A stretch of 36,957 nt of DNA from Arthrobacter sp. Bi26 (GCF_918697925.1 NZ_CAKKMF010000050.1:1-36957); one strand, 5' to 3'. Positions 15,486-23,436 are shown, numbered from the stretch's first letter. The notes: generated by a model from the letters alone, not told the origin. Numbers and translations are program-made.

Positions 15486-16472
15486 TCAGTTGATGGGAGC
15501 GGGGCCGAGCTCGTCGATGAGCTTCTGCATGGCCACGTACGCCTTGTTCCGGTACGCGATCAGTTCCGGCGTGCGCTCCGCCGGGACGTTCAGGAAGCCC
15601 GCTCCTGTTTTGGTGCCCAGCTTTCCGGCCTCCACCAGCTCGGTGAGGATCTTCGGGGTGGCGAACCGTTCCGGGAAGTCGGTCTGGAGCGACTTGTAGC
15701 AGAAGTTGTAGACGTCCAATCCGGCCATGTCGGCGATCGCGAAGGGCCCGAAGAACGGCAGACGGAAGCCGAAGGTGGTCCGGACCAGGGTGTCGACGTC
15801 TTCCGCGGTCGCGATTTCCTGCTCCACCAGCTGGGCGGCCTCGTGGAACAGCGCGTACTGGAGCCGGTTGAGCACGAATCCGGTCACATCCTTGACGACG
15901 GCGGTCTGCTTGTTGGCCGCATGCACGAGGTCGCGGACGGCGCCGACAGTGACTGCCGAGGTACCGGCGTGAGGGATGATTTCCACACCCGGGATGAAGG
16001 GCGACGGGTTGGAGAAGTGCACGCCCAGGAAGCGTTCCGGATTGGTGACCGGCTCGGACAGGTCCGCGATGGAGATCGTGGACGTGTTGGAGCCGATGAT
16101 GGCATCCGGGCGGGCAGCCGCACTGATGCGGGCGAGGGTCTGGTGCTTGATCTCGATGACCTCGGGGACAGCTTCTTCGATGAAGTCCGCGTCCGCCACG
16201 GCTTCCTCGATGTCCTTGGCGGCCCAGAGGTTTTCCTTCAGGATGGCGGTGGAGCCTTCCGGGAAAAGCCCCGCGGCAACGAATTCGTCAGATTCGGCCA
16301 GGAGCCGCTCGTAGTTCTTCAGGGCGACTTCGGCGGACACGTCCGCGAGTGCAACCCGGGCGCCGCCGAGCGCCAGGACCTGCGCGATCCCGCCGCCCAT
16401 GTAGCCGGAGCCGACGACGGCGATCTTGCGGGCGGCGTTGATGGCCGCTGCGGTAGCTGTTGATTCGGTCAT
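15486..16472 (-). CDS. 3-hydroxyacyl-CoA dehydrogenase-fold oxidoreductase (possible 3-hydroxy sugar-acid dehydrogenase)
   Basis: 328 residues. The NAD-binding loop GSGYMGGGIA is at 21-30. SNTSTISIADL and GVHFSNPSPFIPGVEIIPH carry the catalytic His of the family, followed by the C-terminal dimerisation domain (GFVLNRLQYALFHEAAQLV). This length and single-domain layout match both fatty-acid HBDH and the L-gulonate 3-dehydrogenase/lambda-crystallin group. No beta-oxidation gene is nearby; the neighbours are sugar-phosphate enzymes. I therefore favour oxidation of a sugar acid at C3, giving a 3-keto acid that decarboxylates to a ketose. That is inference. It begins 2 nt after the RpiB-like stop, so the two are co-translated. 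Confidence 0.85.
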   Translation of the reverse strand: MTESTATAAAINAARKIAVVGSGYMGGGIAQVLALGGARVALADVSAEVALKNYERLLAESDEFVAAGLFPEGSTAILKENLWAAKDIEEAVADADFIEEAVPEVIEIKHQTLARISAAARPDAIIGSNTSTISIADLSEPVTNPERFLGVHFSNPSPFIPGVEIIPHAGTSAVTVGAVRDLVHAANKQTAVVKDVTGFVLNRLQYALFHEAAQLVEQEIATAEDVDTLVRTTFGFRLPFFGPFAIADMAGLDVYNFCYKSLQTDFPERFATPKILTELVEAGKLGTKTGAGFLNVPAERTPELIAYRNKAYVAMQKLIDELGPAPIN

Positions 16473-16474
16473 GT

Positions 16475-16957
16475 TCAGACTGCCTTCGTGTATTCGGGCT
16501 CGTACGAGCAGATGGCGTCCACCTTCGCGGCGGAAGAGGAGTTTTCATCGAAGCGGTGGCTCAGCCATTCGCCCACGAGCTTCTTGGCGAGTTCCAGCCC
16601 GATGACGCGCTGCCCCATGGTGAGCACCTGGGCGTTGTTGCTCAGGACCGACCGTTCCACGGAGTAGCTGTCGTGGGCGGTGACAGCGCGGATGCCGGGG
16701 ACCTTGTTGGCCGCGATGGCCACGCCCAGGCCGGTGCCGCAGATCAGCAGCGCCCGGTCGGCTTCGCCCTCGGCGATTTTGCGGGCCGCGTCGACAGCCA
16801 CGTGCGGGTAGGCGGTGGAGTCGTCGGGTCCGACGCCGATATCCAGCACGGAGGCGACGCGGGGGTCGGCTTCGAGCAGCGCCTTCAGGGCGTTCTTGTA
16901 CTCGACGCCGGCCTCATCGTTGCCGACGACGATGCGCCAGCCTGCTGTTGTGCTCAT
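16475..16957 (-). CDS. derI: RpiB/LacAB-family isomerase, likely D-erythrulose-4-phosphate isomerase
   Basis: 160 residues, the usual RpiB length. Cys73 in [20 protein letters not shown] is the catalytic base position of RpiB enzymes, and the [14 protein letters not shown] segment matches the second active-site loop. RpiB itself interconverts ribose- and ribulose-5-phosphate; DerI/EryI relatives act one carbon shorter, converting D-erythrulose-4-phosphate to D-erythrose-4-phosphate. The neighbouring DhaK-type kinase (4-nt ATGA overlap) and the TPI paralogue point to the C4 role. The assignment to DerI rests on context and general resemblance, not on a computed alignment. Confidence 0.8.
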   Translation of the reverse strand: MSTTAGWRIVVGNDEAGVEYKNALKALLEADPRVASVLDIGVGPDDSTAYPHVAVDAARKIAEGEADRALLICGTGLGVAIAANKVPGIRAVTAHDSYSVERSVLSNNAQVLTMGQRVIGLELAKKLVGEWLSHRFDENSSSAAKVDAICSYEPEYTKAV

Positions 16958-18726
16958 GCTTGTGCTCCTTGTTCCGCCGGCTCGGAAGTAGCGAGCCGGG
17001 TTCCTGTGCTAGAAGTGTCGGTGTGTGCAGAAATCCGGGTGGCGATGAGTGCGAAAGACACCGCACCGGGGTCGGGGTGGCCGAGGCTCTTTTCCGCGAG
17101 GGGGCGGGCCCGGCCCTTGAGCGGACGCAACCCGGAGGTCGCCTCCGCGGCGGCCGTGGCGGCTTCCGCTGCCGCGGCGAGGGAGGCAGCCACTGGGGTG
17201 CCGGCGTCGAACGCGGTGAGGAAGGCGTTCCGGAACGGCACGAGGGCGTCCACCATGGTCTTGTCGCCCAGTTCGGCCTTGCCGAGCTCGGTGATCGCGT
17301 CAACGAAGGCCGTGACCGCGGCAGCCGCGTCCTCGCCGCTGTAGCTGTCCTGGCTGCCCAGGGCCAGTCCGGCCGCGATGATCGCCGAGCCCCAGAGTGC
17401 GCCCGAGGTGCCGCCGGCGCGTTCGCTCCAGGCCTCCCCTGCAGCGGTCAGGATGCGCGACGGCGAGGCGCCGCCGTCGTTCGCCGCAGCCTGCTCAGCC
17501 GCAGTGACTGCCGCGTCCACGCCGCGGCGCATGCCGATGCCGTGGTCGCCGTCGCCGGCGATCGCATCCAGCCGGCCGAGTTCTTCCTCATGCTCAATGA
17601 TCACGTTCTGCGTCTGGCCGAGCAGGTCGGCAGCCAGCCGGCCAAGGGCTGCCGCCGCTGCGGTGGGGCGCTCGACGTCGGCGGTCTCGGCGGCTTCGGG
17701 ACCGGCGAGCTCGCGGCGGGCACGGGGCGCCAGGTTTCCCTTGCGGAACGCCGGGGTGTCCGCCGGGGCGGCCCAGTACTGCTCGAGTTCCTCGTCCAGC
17801 CACAGCAGGGTCAGGGACAGTCCGGACATGTCCAGGCTGGTGACGAGCTCGCCGCATTCGGGCTCCACCACGGTGAGCCCGGCTGCGGTGAGGAGCTTCT
17901 CGATCTTGCCGAACAGCAGGAAGAGCTCGTCGTACTTGACCGTGCCGAGGCCGTTGACGATTGCGACCACGCGGGTGCCGGCGTCGTCCGGCTTGTCGGC
18001 CAGGAGCCGGCTGACCAGGAGTTCGGCCAGTTCAGAGGCGGTGGGCATGGGGTGATCGGAGATGCCCGGTTCGCCGTGGATGCCCAGGCCGAGGGACATG
18101 TGCCCCGCCGGGACAGTGAACAGCGGCGCGTCCGCCCCGGGCAGGGTGCAGCCGTCGAAGGCCACGCCGAGGGAGCGGGTGCGGTAGTTGGTCCGGATGG
18201 CCAGCCGTTCGACGTCGTCCAGGCTCAGTCCGGCCTCGGCGGCGGCGCCGGCGATCTTGAAGACTGTCAGGTCCCCGGCGATGCCGCGGCGCTTCTCGAT
18301 CTGGTCCAGCGGGGCGCTGGCGATGTCGTCGGTGACCAGGACCGTGCGGGTTTCAATGCCTTCGGCGTTGAGCCGCAGTTGGGCCTGGCCGAAGTGCAGG
18401 ACGTCGCCGGCGTAGTTGCCGTAGCTCAGCAGCACGCCGCCGCCGGCGTTGGCGGCCTTGGCCACGCGGTAGACCTGGCCGGCCGCGGGCGAGGCGAACA
18501 TGTTGCCGCAGGCCGAGGCGGTGGCCAGGCCCGGCCCGACGAGGCCGGCGAAGGCCGGGTAGTGCCCGGAGCCGCCGCCGACCACCAGGGCGACCTGCCC
18601 GGCCGGGACCTCGGTGGAGCGGACGACGCCGCCGTCGACACGGGCAACGTAGCCGCGGTTGGCCGCAACGAAGCCGTCCAGTGCCTCATCCGCGAAATCA
18701 GCGGGATTGTCGAAGATCTGAGTCAT
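16954..18726 (-). CDS. DhaK-DhaL fusion kinase, likely erythrulose kinase
   Basis: 590 residues fusing both halves of an ATP-dependent dihydroxyacetone-type kinase. In the N-terminal DhaK half GGGSGHYP (50-57) binds substrate, and His217 in [14 protein letters not shown] matches the His that bonds covalently to the ketose carbonyl. The C-terminal DhaL half carries [13 protein letters not shown] near 386-398 with the Asp residues that hold Mg-ATP, and [10 protein letters not shown]. Fused forms use ATP rather than the PTS. LerK and DerK, the known L- and D-erythrulose kinases, belong to this family, and the linked isomerases favour erythrulose over dihydroxyacetone; which enantiomer is used cannot be told. 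The stop overlaps the RpiB-like start. A Thr/Ser/Ala tail ends the protein. Confidence 0.9.
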   Translation of the reverse strand: MTQIFDNPADFADEALDGFVAANRGYVARVDGGVVRSTEVPAGQVALVVGGGSGHYPAFAGLVGPGLATASACGNMFASPAAGQVYRVAKAANAGGGVLLSYGNYAGDVLHFGQAQLRLNAEGIETRTVLVTDDIASAPLDQIEKRRGIAGDLTVFKIAGAAAEAGLSLDDVERLAIRTNYRTRSLGVAFDGCTLPGADAPLFTVPAGHMSLGLGIHGEPGISDHPMPTASELAELLVSRLLADKPDDAGTRVVAIVNGLGTVKYDELFLLFGKIEKLLTAAGLTVVEPECGELVTSLDMSGLSLTLLWLDEELEQYWAAPADTPAFRKGNLAPRARRELAGPEAAETADVERPTAAAAALGRLAADLLGQTQNVIIEHEEELGRLDAIAGDGDHGIGMRRGVDAAVTAAEQAAANDGGASPSRILTAAGEAWSERAGGTSGALWGSAIIAAGLALGSQDSYSGEDAAAAVTAFVDAITELGKAELGDKTMVDALVPFRNAFLTAFDAGTPVAASLAAAAEAATAAAEATSGLRPLKGRARPLAEKSLGHPDPGAVSFALIATRISAHTDTSSTGTRLATSEPAEQGAQA

Positions 18727-18779
18727 GGTTCCTCATTGAATCCGTGTTGGAGAAGTATTGCTGGGGGTAGATCCGGGGT

Positions 18780-18817
18780 GGTGCGGCCGCCCCCCCAAAT
18801 GGCTTGACGGCCGCACC
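18780..18817. other. Inverted repeat between TIM-barrel gene and kinase gene
   Basis: GGTGCGGCCG (18780-18789) pairs perfectly with CGGCCGCACC (18808-18817) across an 18-nt loop in the 127-bp gap. Next to it AGGCGCCAGC is directly repeated (near 18819-18841). Both flanking genes run leftward, so this hairpin would sit inside the transcript, as a partial terminator or an RNA-processing or stability element. Confidence 0.5.
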
Positions 18818-18853
18818 AGGCGCCAGCTTCAGGCGCCAGCGTTAGGCACCGGG

Positions 18854-19858
18854 TCAGACGCCGGCAAGTGCCGTGGCTGCGGGCTGCTGCCGGCCCTGGG
18901 CTACCTGGCTCTGGCCGAGGGCGTAGCCGTCGGCCTTCGGCAGGACCTGGCGGCGGAGGTAGTCCTGGTTGCTGGCCGTAACGCTGAGCCCGTCGCCGCC
19001 GTAGTGCTCGGTGCACAGGATGCCCTGGAAGCCAACGGAGAGCGCCACCTTGAACGCCTCGCGGTAGTTGATGAGGCCGCTTTCCATCGGGGCCGGCATC
19101 GCGACGTAGGTGTCCCTGGCCACGTCCTCGTCGCGGATGTAGTTCTTCATGTGCCAGTAGTTGGAGTACGGGAGGGTCTTGGCCACCATCTCGCGCCAGT
19201 CCTCGATCGGGCGGTGGAGCCGGATGAGGTTGCCGATGTCAGGGTTGATGCCGACGTTGGCCAGGCCGATGTCCTGGACCAACTGGACCGAAGAATCCGC
19301 GGTGCCGAGGTACGTGTCCTCGTACATTTCGAGCGAGAGCAGGACGCCGACCTCGGCCGCGTGCTGGCCGAGTTCCCGCAGGCGGGTCACAGCCTTGCCC
19401 CAGGTTTCCTTATCCCCCACCGGGTCCTTGTAGCCTTCGACGGTCCAGAACCAGAGCTGTTTCTGCTGCTCTGCGGTGATGGCCTGGTGCAGTCCGAAGG
19501 AGACGACCTCGCACCCAAGCTCGGCCGCTGCGTCGATGGTGCGGTGGCTGTACGCCAGATTGGCTTCCCAGTTGGCTGCCTCGATGACGCTGCGGCGGAT
19601 GGCCGAGATGACGGGGATGCCGATGCCCACGTTGTCCGCGGTCTGCTTGAACTCGGCAAGGCGGGCGGAGCTCAGGTCGCCGGGGCGTACCCAGCTGTCC
19701 GTGAGGTCGGCGTTGGCAAAGCCGGCGTCCTTGACCTCGGTGAGGACCTCGGCCCAGGCGGAGGCGTCGGCGTCGTTGATGTGGTTACCCTGCGCGTCGG
19801 TTCCCGGGAACTGCAGGAGCGCTGCGGTGATGGGCCAGTTTTCGGCTGTATAAGCCAT
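18854..19858 (-). CDS. Xylose-isomerase-like TIM-barrel protein (isomerase/epimerase or decarboxylase)
   Basis: 334 residues of the AP-endonuclease-2/xylose-isomerase TIM-barrel superfamily. Probable metal ligands are the Glu in LSLEMYEDT, the Asp in GINPDIGN, the His in YWHMKNY and the Glu in CTEHYGGD, in the usual order. Relatives include sugar-phosphate epimerases (for example EryC-type), ketose 3-epimerases and the 3-oxo-isoapionate decarboxylase OiaX. In this cluster either an epimerase of erythrulose phosphates or a decarboxylase making erythrulose from a 3-keto acid would fit; sequence alone does not decide. AAGGAG precedes the ATG by 9 nt. The C-terminal ~20 residues are Gln/Ala-rich and likely disordered. 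A TCCTATAGGA operator candidate lies 30 nt upstream. Confidence 0.85.
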   Translation of the reverse strand: MAYTAENWPITAALLQFPGTDAQGNHINDADASAWAEVLTEVKDAGFANADLTDSWVRPGDLSSARLAEFKQTADNVGIGIPVISAIRRSVIEAANWEANLAYSHRTIDAAAELGCEVVSFGLHQAITAEQQKQLWFWTVEGYKDPVGDKETWGKAVTRLRELGQHAAEVGVLLSLEMYEDTYLGTADSSVQLVQDIGLANVGINPDIGNLIRLHRPIEDWREMVAKTLPYSNYWHMKNYIRDEDVARDTYVAMPAPMESGLINYREAFKVALSVGFQGILCTEHYGGDGLSVTASNQDYLRRQVLPKADGYALGQSQVAQGRQQPAATALAGV

Positions 19859-19887
19859 GGGGGTTCACTCCTTCGTGGAATCCTGTT

Positions 19888-19897
19888 TCCTATAGGA
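19888..19897. promoter_or_regulatory. Operator candidate 1, TCCTATAGGA
   Basis: A perfect 10-bp palindrome 30 bp upstream of the TIM-barrel start. The same core occurs at 22447-22456 (one mismatch) and 23344-23353. It is probably bound by the FCD/GntR regulator at 22626-23336. On the left strand the context AGATAG, spacer, CCTATAGG is shared with site 2. Confidence 0.7.
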
Positions 19898-19923
19898 TTT
19901 ACTATCTGGGGGGATGTTGTCAA
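19896..19923 (-). promoter_or_regulatory. Promoter candidate for the TIM-barrel/kinase operon
   Basis: Reading leftward, TTGACA (19918-19923), a 16-bp spacer and TAAATC (19896-19901). The -35 is perfect, the -10 moderate. Operator 1 overlaps the -10 and start-site region, which fits repression. Confidence 0.5.
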
Positions 19924-19937
19924 GGTCACATCCCGGG

Positions 19938-21055
19938 TTACGCGCGCCTTGCGGTGAATGCCGCGGTTGCGAAGACCTCCGGATTCAGGACGTTGGCAGG
20001 GCGCTCCCCCGCCGCGACGGCCAGGATCGAGGCAATGGCGCTGGCCGCGACGTCCCGGGTGAAATCCTCGGTCCAGCACAGGGAATGCGGCGACAGCACC
20101 ACGTTGTCCAAGGTCAGTAGCTCGTCATTGGGAAGTAGGGGTTCCGGCTCAAAGACGTCCAGGCCGGCGCCGGCGATCCGGCCGTCCCGGAGGACGTCCC
20201 GGAGGGCATCCGTGTCCACGAGCTTTCCGCGGCCGATATTGATCAGGTAGGCGCTGGGCTTCATCCGGGCCAACGCGGTGGCGTCTATCAGCTTTTCGGT
20301 CGCCGGGGTCAGTGCGGCACAGAGGACAACGTAGTCCGAGCGCTCCAGGAGCTCGTTCAGGCCCAGCAGCTCGACGCCGAGCCCGGCGGCCCCCGCATGG
20401 CGGCCGCTGCGGTTGTTGCCCACCACTTTCATCCCGAGTGGGGCCAGGCAAGCTCAGCGCCCACGCTGCCGAAGCCCACGATGCCGACCGTCTGGCCCAC
20501 GAGCGGCGCGCCGCGGTAGTGCTCGCGCTGCACCCAGTCAGAGGTCCGGGTCAGCCTGTCCTTGGCCAGGAGCTTGTGCGAGAGCGCCAGGAGCAGCGTC
20601 AGCCCCGCCACCGCCAACGGCCGCCGGATCGCGTCCGGGGTGTTGGTGACAACGACGCCGGCGCGGGTGCAGGCGTCCAAATCGATGGTTTCGTAGCCGG
20701 CCCCGAACCGGGCGATCAGCCTCAGGTCCGGAGCGTGGTCCACGGTGCGTGAATCGAAAGCGATGTGTCCCAGTGACAGAACGGCCTGGACCCCGGCGAG
20801 GTCGGGCAGCGGAACCGGGTCTGTGTAGCTGGGCAGGACGTTCCAACTGATGCCATTCTCAGTGAGTCGTTGCAGCCCCAGGTCGCCGTGGATGGAGCTG
20901 CCGTCCGGCCGGGCGGCGTCGGCCGTGACGGCCACGGTGAACGGCGGGCGGGCGGTTCCCGCTGTGATGGTTTCCGCCGTGGTGGTTCCCGCCGCCGGGG
21001 CGGTCGCCGAGTTGGCGACCGCCGTCGTGGTCAATGCATTTGTTGCTGCGCTCAT
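19938..21055 (-). pseudogene. D-isomer-specific 2-hydroxyacid dehydrogenase, frameshifted
   Basis: Two frames together make one enzyme. The N-terminal part (20429-21055, 208 residues) ends in VGIVGFGSVGAELA, in the middle of the NAD-binding Rossmann fold. The C-terminal part (19938-20432) resumes at MKVVG and carries the catalytic Arg (NIGRGKLVDTDAL), Glu (LDVFEPEPL) and His (LSPHSLCW). Near 20440-20450 one added C restores a family-like ELALAPLGMKVV reading, so a 1-nt deletion or a sequencing error is likely. The halves overlap by ATGA, but a split inside the NAD domain should not work as two proteins. The first ~35 residues are Thr/Ala-rich and the true start may be further in. If intact it would reduce or oxidise a 2-keto/2-hydroxy acid in the sugar-acid pathway. 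Its start overlaps the MFS stop by 4 nt. Confidence 0.8.
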
Positions 21056-22392
21056 GCGTCGGTTCGGCTTTCTGTCTGCGTTGCTGCGGTCTTGTCCTTG
21101 ATGGGTTCGCGGACCAGCACCGTGTAAGCCACGGCGGCCAGGGCCGCGATGATGCCGCCGATAACGAACGACGGCGCGTAGGAGCCGGTGGCATCGGCGA
21201 TCACGCCGGTCAGCAGCGGGGCAAAGGCGCCGCCGAAGTAGCCGCCGAAGTTCTGGATGGCACCGACCGAGGCAACCTGGGAGTTATCCACGATGTCGCC
21301 GGGCATGGCCCAGGCGGCCGCCTGCATGGTGGCGACGAAGCCCAGCGCCACAGTCATGACAGCGATGGCGAGCGGAAGGGAATCCACGAACGGGATGAGG
21401 CAGATCAGGATGCCGGCCGCGACGGCGGCTACGGACATCACGTGGCGCTTGGCCAGCAGCGGATCGCGGCCTGCCTTCTTCGAGTAACGTGTCATGACCC
21501 AGCCGCCGGTGATGCCGAGGATGGCTGCGCCGAGGTACGGGACGGCGGCGAGCCAGCCGGAGCTGGCGATGCTGGCACCGCGTTCTTCCTGCAGGTAGAG
21601 CGGCAGGAAGACGATGAAGATGTTCCAGATCCAGATGACGCAGAAGAAGCCGGCCATCATGCCCCAGATTTGGCGGTGCTTGAAAAGTCCGAGCCACGAG
21701 ACTTTCTTGGCGGTCAGAAGCTGGGTGGTGCGCTGGCTTTCGATGTAGTCCAGTTCCTTGGAGCTGATGCGTTTGTGCTCTTCGGGAGCGCGGTAGTAAA
21801 GGAAGAAGGCCAGCGCCAGCACGAGGCCTGCGACGCCGAGGAATACGAAGATGGCCTGCCAGCCGAAGGCGAGCATGATGGCGGTCAGGACGGGCGGCGC
21901 GATGGCGGGTCCCCATTTGGACCCGCTATCCCAGATGGCGGTGGCCTGTCCGCGCTCGGCCCGGGGGAACCAGTCAGCGGTGAGCTTGGCCGACGCCGGC
22001 CCGTTCGGGGCTTCGGTGATGCCGAGCAGGAAGCGGAAGGTGATGAACTGCCACATCTTGGTGCCGACGGCCATCAGCGCTGTCGCGATGCTCCAGCCCG
22101 CGATCGCCAGGAAGTACATCCGGCGGGCGCCCAGCTTGTCCACGAGCCAGCCCGCGGGCAGCTGGGCAAAAGCGTAGGTCCAGGAGAACACCGTGCCCAG
22201 GAGGCCAATGTCCGTGCGGGTCATTCCGAAGTCTTTGATCAGTTGCGGCGCGGCGATAGAGATCGCGCTGCGGTCCATGTAGTTGATGATGCCGGCGGCC
22301 AGCGCCCAGCCGAGGATCCACCACCGCAGATTCTTGATGGTGCGGCGTGTCGCTGACTCCTTGGGCCCTGCGGCCAAAGTTTCTGTTTGCAC
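21052..22392 (-). CDS. ACS-type MFS transporter (sugar-acid carrier)
   Basis: 446 residues, about twelve helices. AGIINYMDRSAISIAAPQL in helix 1 and GWLVDKLGARRMYFLAIAGW after helix 2 are ACS signatures shared with glucarate, galactonate and hexuronate carriers. The start is GTG with GAGGGAG 6 nt upstream. It is the first gene after the operator-bearing promoter at 22443-22474 and is translationally coupled to the broken 2-hydroxyacid dehydrogenase. It probably imports the sugar acid that induces the cluster; the exact acid is unknown. Confidence 0.88.
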   Translation of the reverse strand: MQTETLAAGPKESATRRTIKNLRWWILGWALAAGIINYMDRSAISIAAPQLIKDFGMTRTDIGLLGTVFSWTYAFAQLPAGWLVDKLGARRMYFLAIAGWSIATALMAVGTKMWQFITFRFLLGITEAPNGPASAKLTADWFPRAERGQATAIWDSGSKWGPAIAPPVLTAIMLAFGWQAIFVFLGVAGLVLALAFFLYYRAPEEHKRISSKELDYIESQRTTQLLTAKKVSWLGLFKHRQIWGMMAGFFCVIWIWNIFIVFLPLYLQEERGASIASSGWLAAVPYLGAAILGITGGWVMTRYSKKAGRDPLLAKRHVMSVAAVAAGILICLIPFVDSLPLAIAVMTVALGFVATMQAAAWAMPGDIVDNSQVASVGAIQNFGGYFGGAFAPLLTGVIADATGSYAPSFVIGGIIAALAAVAYTVLVREPIKDKTAATQTESRTDA

Positions 22393-22442
22393 TCTTCACT
22401 CCCTCGTGACTCCCCATGCCGGCACCGTAGCCGTCACAATCG

Positions 22443-22460
22443 AAGATCCTATAGGGTCTT
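22443..22460. promoter_or_regulatory. Operator candidate 2, extended TCCTATAGGG palindrome
   Basis: An 18-bp palindrome with a single mismatched pair, centred on CCTATAGG. It overlaps the -10 hexamer of the carrier promoter, as expected of a repressor site. Confidence 0.7.
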
Positions 22461-22474
22461 CTATCTACTGTGAA
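22446..22474 (-). promoter_or_regulatory. Promoter candidate for the carrier operon
   Basis: Leftward TTCACA (22469-22474), exactly 17 bp, then TAGGAT (22446-22451). Both hexamers are close to sigma-A consensus, and the -10 is inside operator 2. The predicted RNA start is roughly 50 nt before the GTG at 22392. Confidence 0.6.
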
Positions 22475-22510
22475 GGGGGTCACAAAAAAGCTTTTACAGG
22501 AGTCTGCAGC

Positions 22511-22606
22511 GGCCGTCCGCGGGGCTGTCCGCGGGGCCGTCCGCGGGGCTGTCCGCAGGGCCGTCCGCGGGGCTGTCCGCAGGGCCGTCCGCGGGGCCGT
22601 CCGCGG
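22511..22606. repeat. 12-bp minisatellite, eight units
   Basis: Eight head-to-tail units of GGCCGTCCGCGG with two variable positions (C/T at base 4, G/A at base 11), without gaps. It fills the space between the regulator's stop codon and the carrier promoter. Array length is a multiple of three but it is not within a supported gene. Confidence 0.9.
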
Positions 22607-22625
22607 AACGGAGACGGAACGGAGT

Positions 22626-23336
22626 TTATTCGGCGGGAGCGTCCGCGATGGCGCGGCCGCGCACCTTCCGCACGTGCTCGGCCATGGCAGCTGCGGCCTT
22701 CTCCGGGTCGCCCGTGGAAAGCGCCTCCAGGACCGCCTGGTGCTCGGCGATGGCCTGCTCCGCGTCGGTGATGCCCACGCCGCCGAACAGGCGGAAGCGC
22801 TGGACCTGCCCGCCGAGGGCCGCATAGGCAGCCACCATGAACTGGTTGCCGGTCTGCTCCGCGATCAACCGGTGGAACCGCTCATCGGCTTCCAGATAGT
22901 CGCGGTATTCGGCAAACGACGGGCCGCGCGGCGCCTTCTTGAGGTCGGCGACAGCCCTGGCCAGCTCGGCTTGGTGCGCCGGTGTCTGCCGGGCGCACGC
23001 CAGGCGGGCATTGACGGGCTCGATGGCCAGCCGCGCTTCCATGAGTTCGGCGAAGTCCTCCCGGGTGAACATCGGCGCCACCCGGTAGCCCTTGAGCGCG
23101 ACACGGCGGACCATTCCGGTGTGTTCGAGCCGGGCAAGCGCCTCGCGCACCGGCGTCGGGGAAACATCGAGCTCCCTGGCGGTGCCATCGATGCTCACAG
23201 CGGCCCCGGGTTCGAGCCGCCCGTCCATCAGTGACGCCAAAAGCTCCTCGTAGACGTGGTCGGCGAGGACCTGGCGGCTGACGGGACGGCCCGCGTAGTG
23301 GCCCTCAGGGCGACTCCCGGAGGAAGCTGGTTGCAT
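22626..23336 (-). CDS. GntR-family regulator, FCD subfamily
   Basis: 236 residues. The N-terminal winged helix runs from about residue 22 (RQVLADHVYEELLASLMDGRLEPG) through the recognition part ELDVSPTPVREALARLEHTGMV. The C-terminal all-helical FCD domain (~100-225) has the Asp/His pattern that binds a metal and an organic-acid ligand (EADERFHRLIAEQTGN). FCD regulators usually repress sugar-acid or carboxylate genes until the acid binds. The ATG at 23336 has no clear ribosome site; TAGGAT lies exactly 6 nt upstream, the layout of a leaderless actinobacterial transcript, and is part of an operator candidate, so it probably represses itself. It is transcribed towards the cluster it appears to control. 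Confidence 0.92.
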   Translation of the reverse strand: MQPASSGSRPEGHYAGRPVSRQVLADHVYEELLASLMDGRLEPGAAVSIDGTARELDVSPTPVREALARLEHTGMVRRVALKGYRVAPMFTREDFAELMEARLAIEPVNARLACARQTPAHQAELARAVADLKKAPRGPSFAEYRDYLEADERFHRLIAEQTGNQFMVAAYAALGGQVQRFRLFGGVGITDAEQAIAEHQAVLEALSTGDPEKAAAAMAEHVRKVRGRAIADAPAE

Positions 23337-23343
23337 CTTCAGA

Positions 23344-23353
23344 TCCTATAGGA
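23344..23353. promoter_or_regulatory. Operator candidate 3 over a leaderless -10 element
   Basis: TCCTATAGGA again. On the left strand TAGGAT (23343-23348) followed by 6 nt and ATG fits the TANNNT-N6-ATG pattern of leaderless promoters. No good -35 was seen at 17 bp. Regulator binding here would block its own RNA start. Confidence 0.6.
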
Positions 23354-23357
23354 CGCC

Positions 23358-23436
23358 GGACATGCCCATTCTTTAACGCAAAGAGTGGGCAGAACGGTGT
23401 TCTGCCCACTCTTTGTTGCCACGGCTGGACATGTCC
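23358..23436. repeat. 79-bp intergenic repeat, copy C (most symmetric)
   Basis: The best-preserved copy: GGACATGCCC at the left, GGACATGTCC at the right, and a long hairpin in the middle. Gap-free against the copies at 11965 and 12089. It lies between the ene-reductase stop and the regulator promoter. Confidence 0.85.
23380..23414. terminator. 16-bp perfect hairpin within repeat copy C
   Basis: AAAGAGTGGGCAGAAC (23380-23395) and its exact complement (23399-23414) with a 3-nt loop. It lies 47 bp beyond the ene-reductase stop and could end that operon's transcript, although no clean T run follows. Next to it a perfect 28-bp palindrome spans 23418-23445. Confidence 0.6.

Noticed and set aside
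15486..16472. Beta-oxidation 3-hydroxybutyryl-CoA dehydrogenase
   Set aside because: Possible by fold, but there is no thiolase, enoyl-CoA hydratase or acyl-CoA ligase nearby and every neighbour is a sugar or sugar-acid gene.
16948..18807. A 619-codon rightward frame opposite the DhaK-DhaL gene
   Set aside because: Antisense shadow caused by high GC at third positions; the opposite strand carries a complete kinase with catalytic residues.
19938..21055. Two separate, translationally coupled genes instead of one broken dehydrogenase
   Set aside because: The break falls within the NAD-binding fold and one base restores a family-like sequence, so a frameshift is simpler.
22511..22606. Possible CRISPR array
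   Set aside because: Units are 12 bp with no spacers; it is a simple tandem repeat and no cas gene is nearby.
22470..23234. A rightward frame with Arg-Gly-Ala-Val repeats
   Set aside because: It is the 12-bp minisatellite read in one frame, then runs antisense through the well-supported FCD regulator. No ribosome site or family resemblance.
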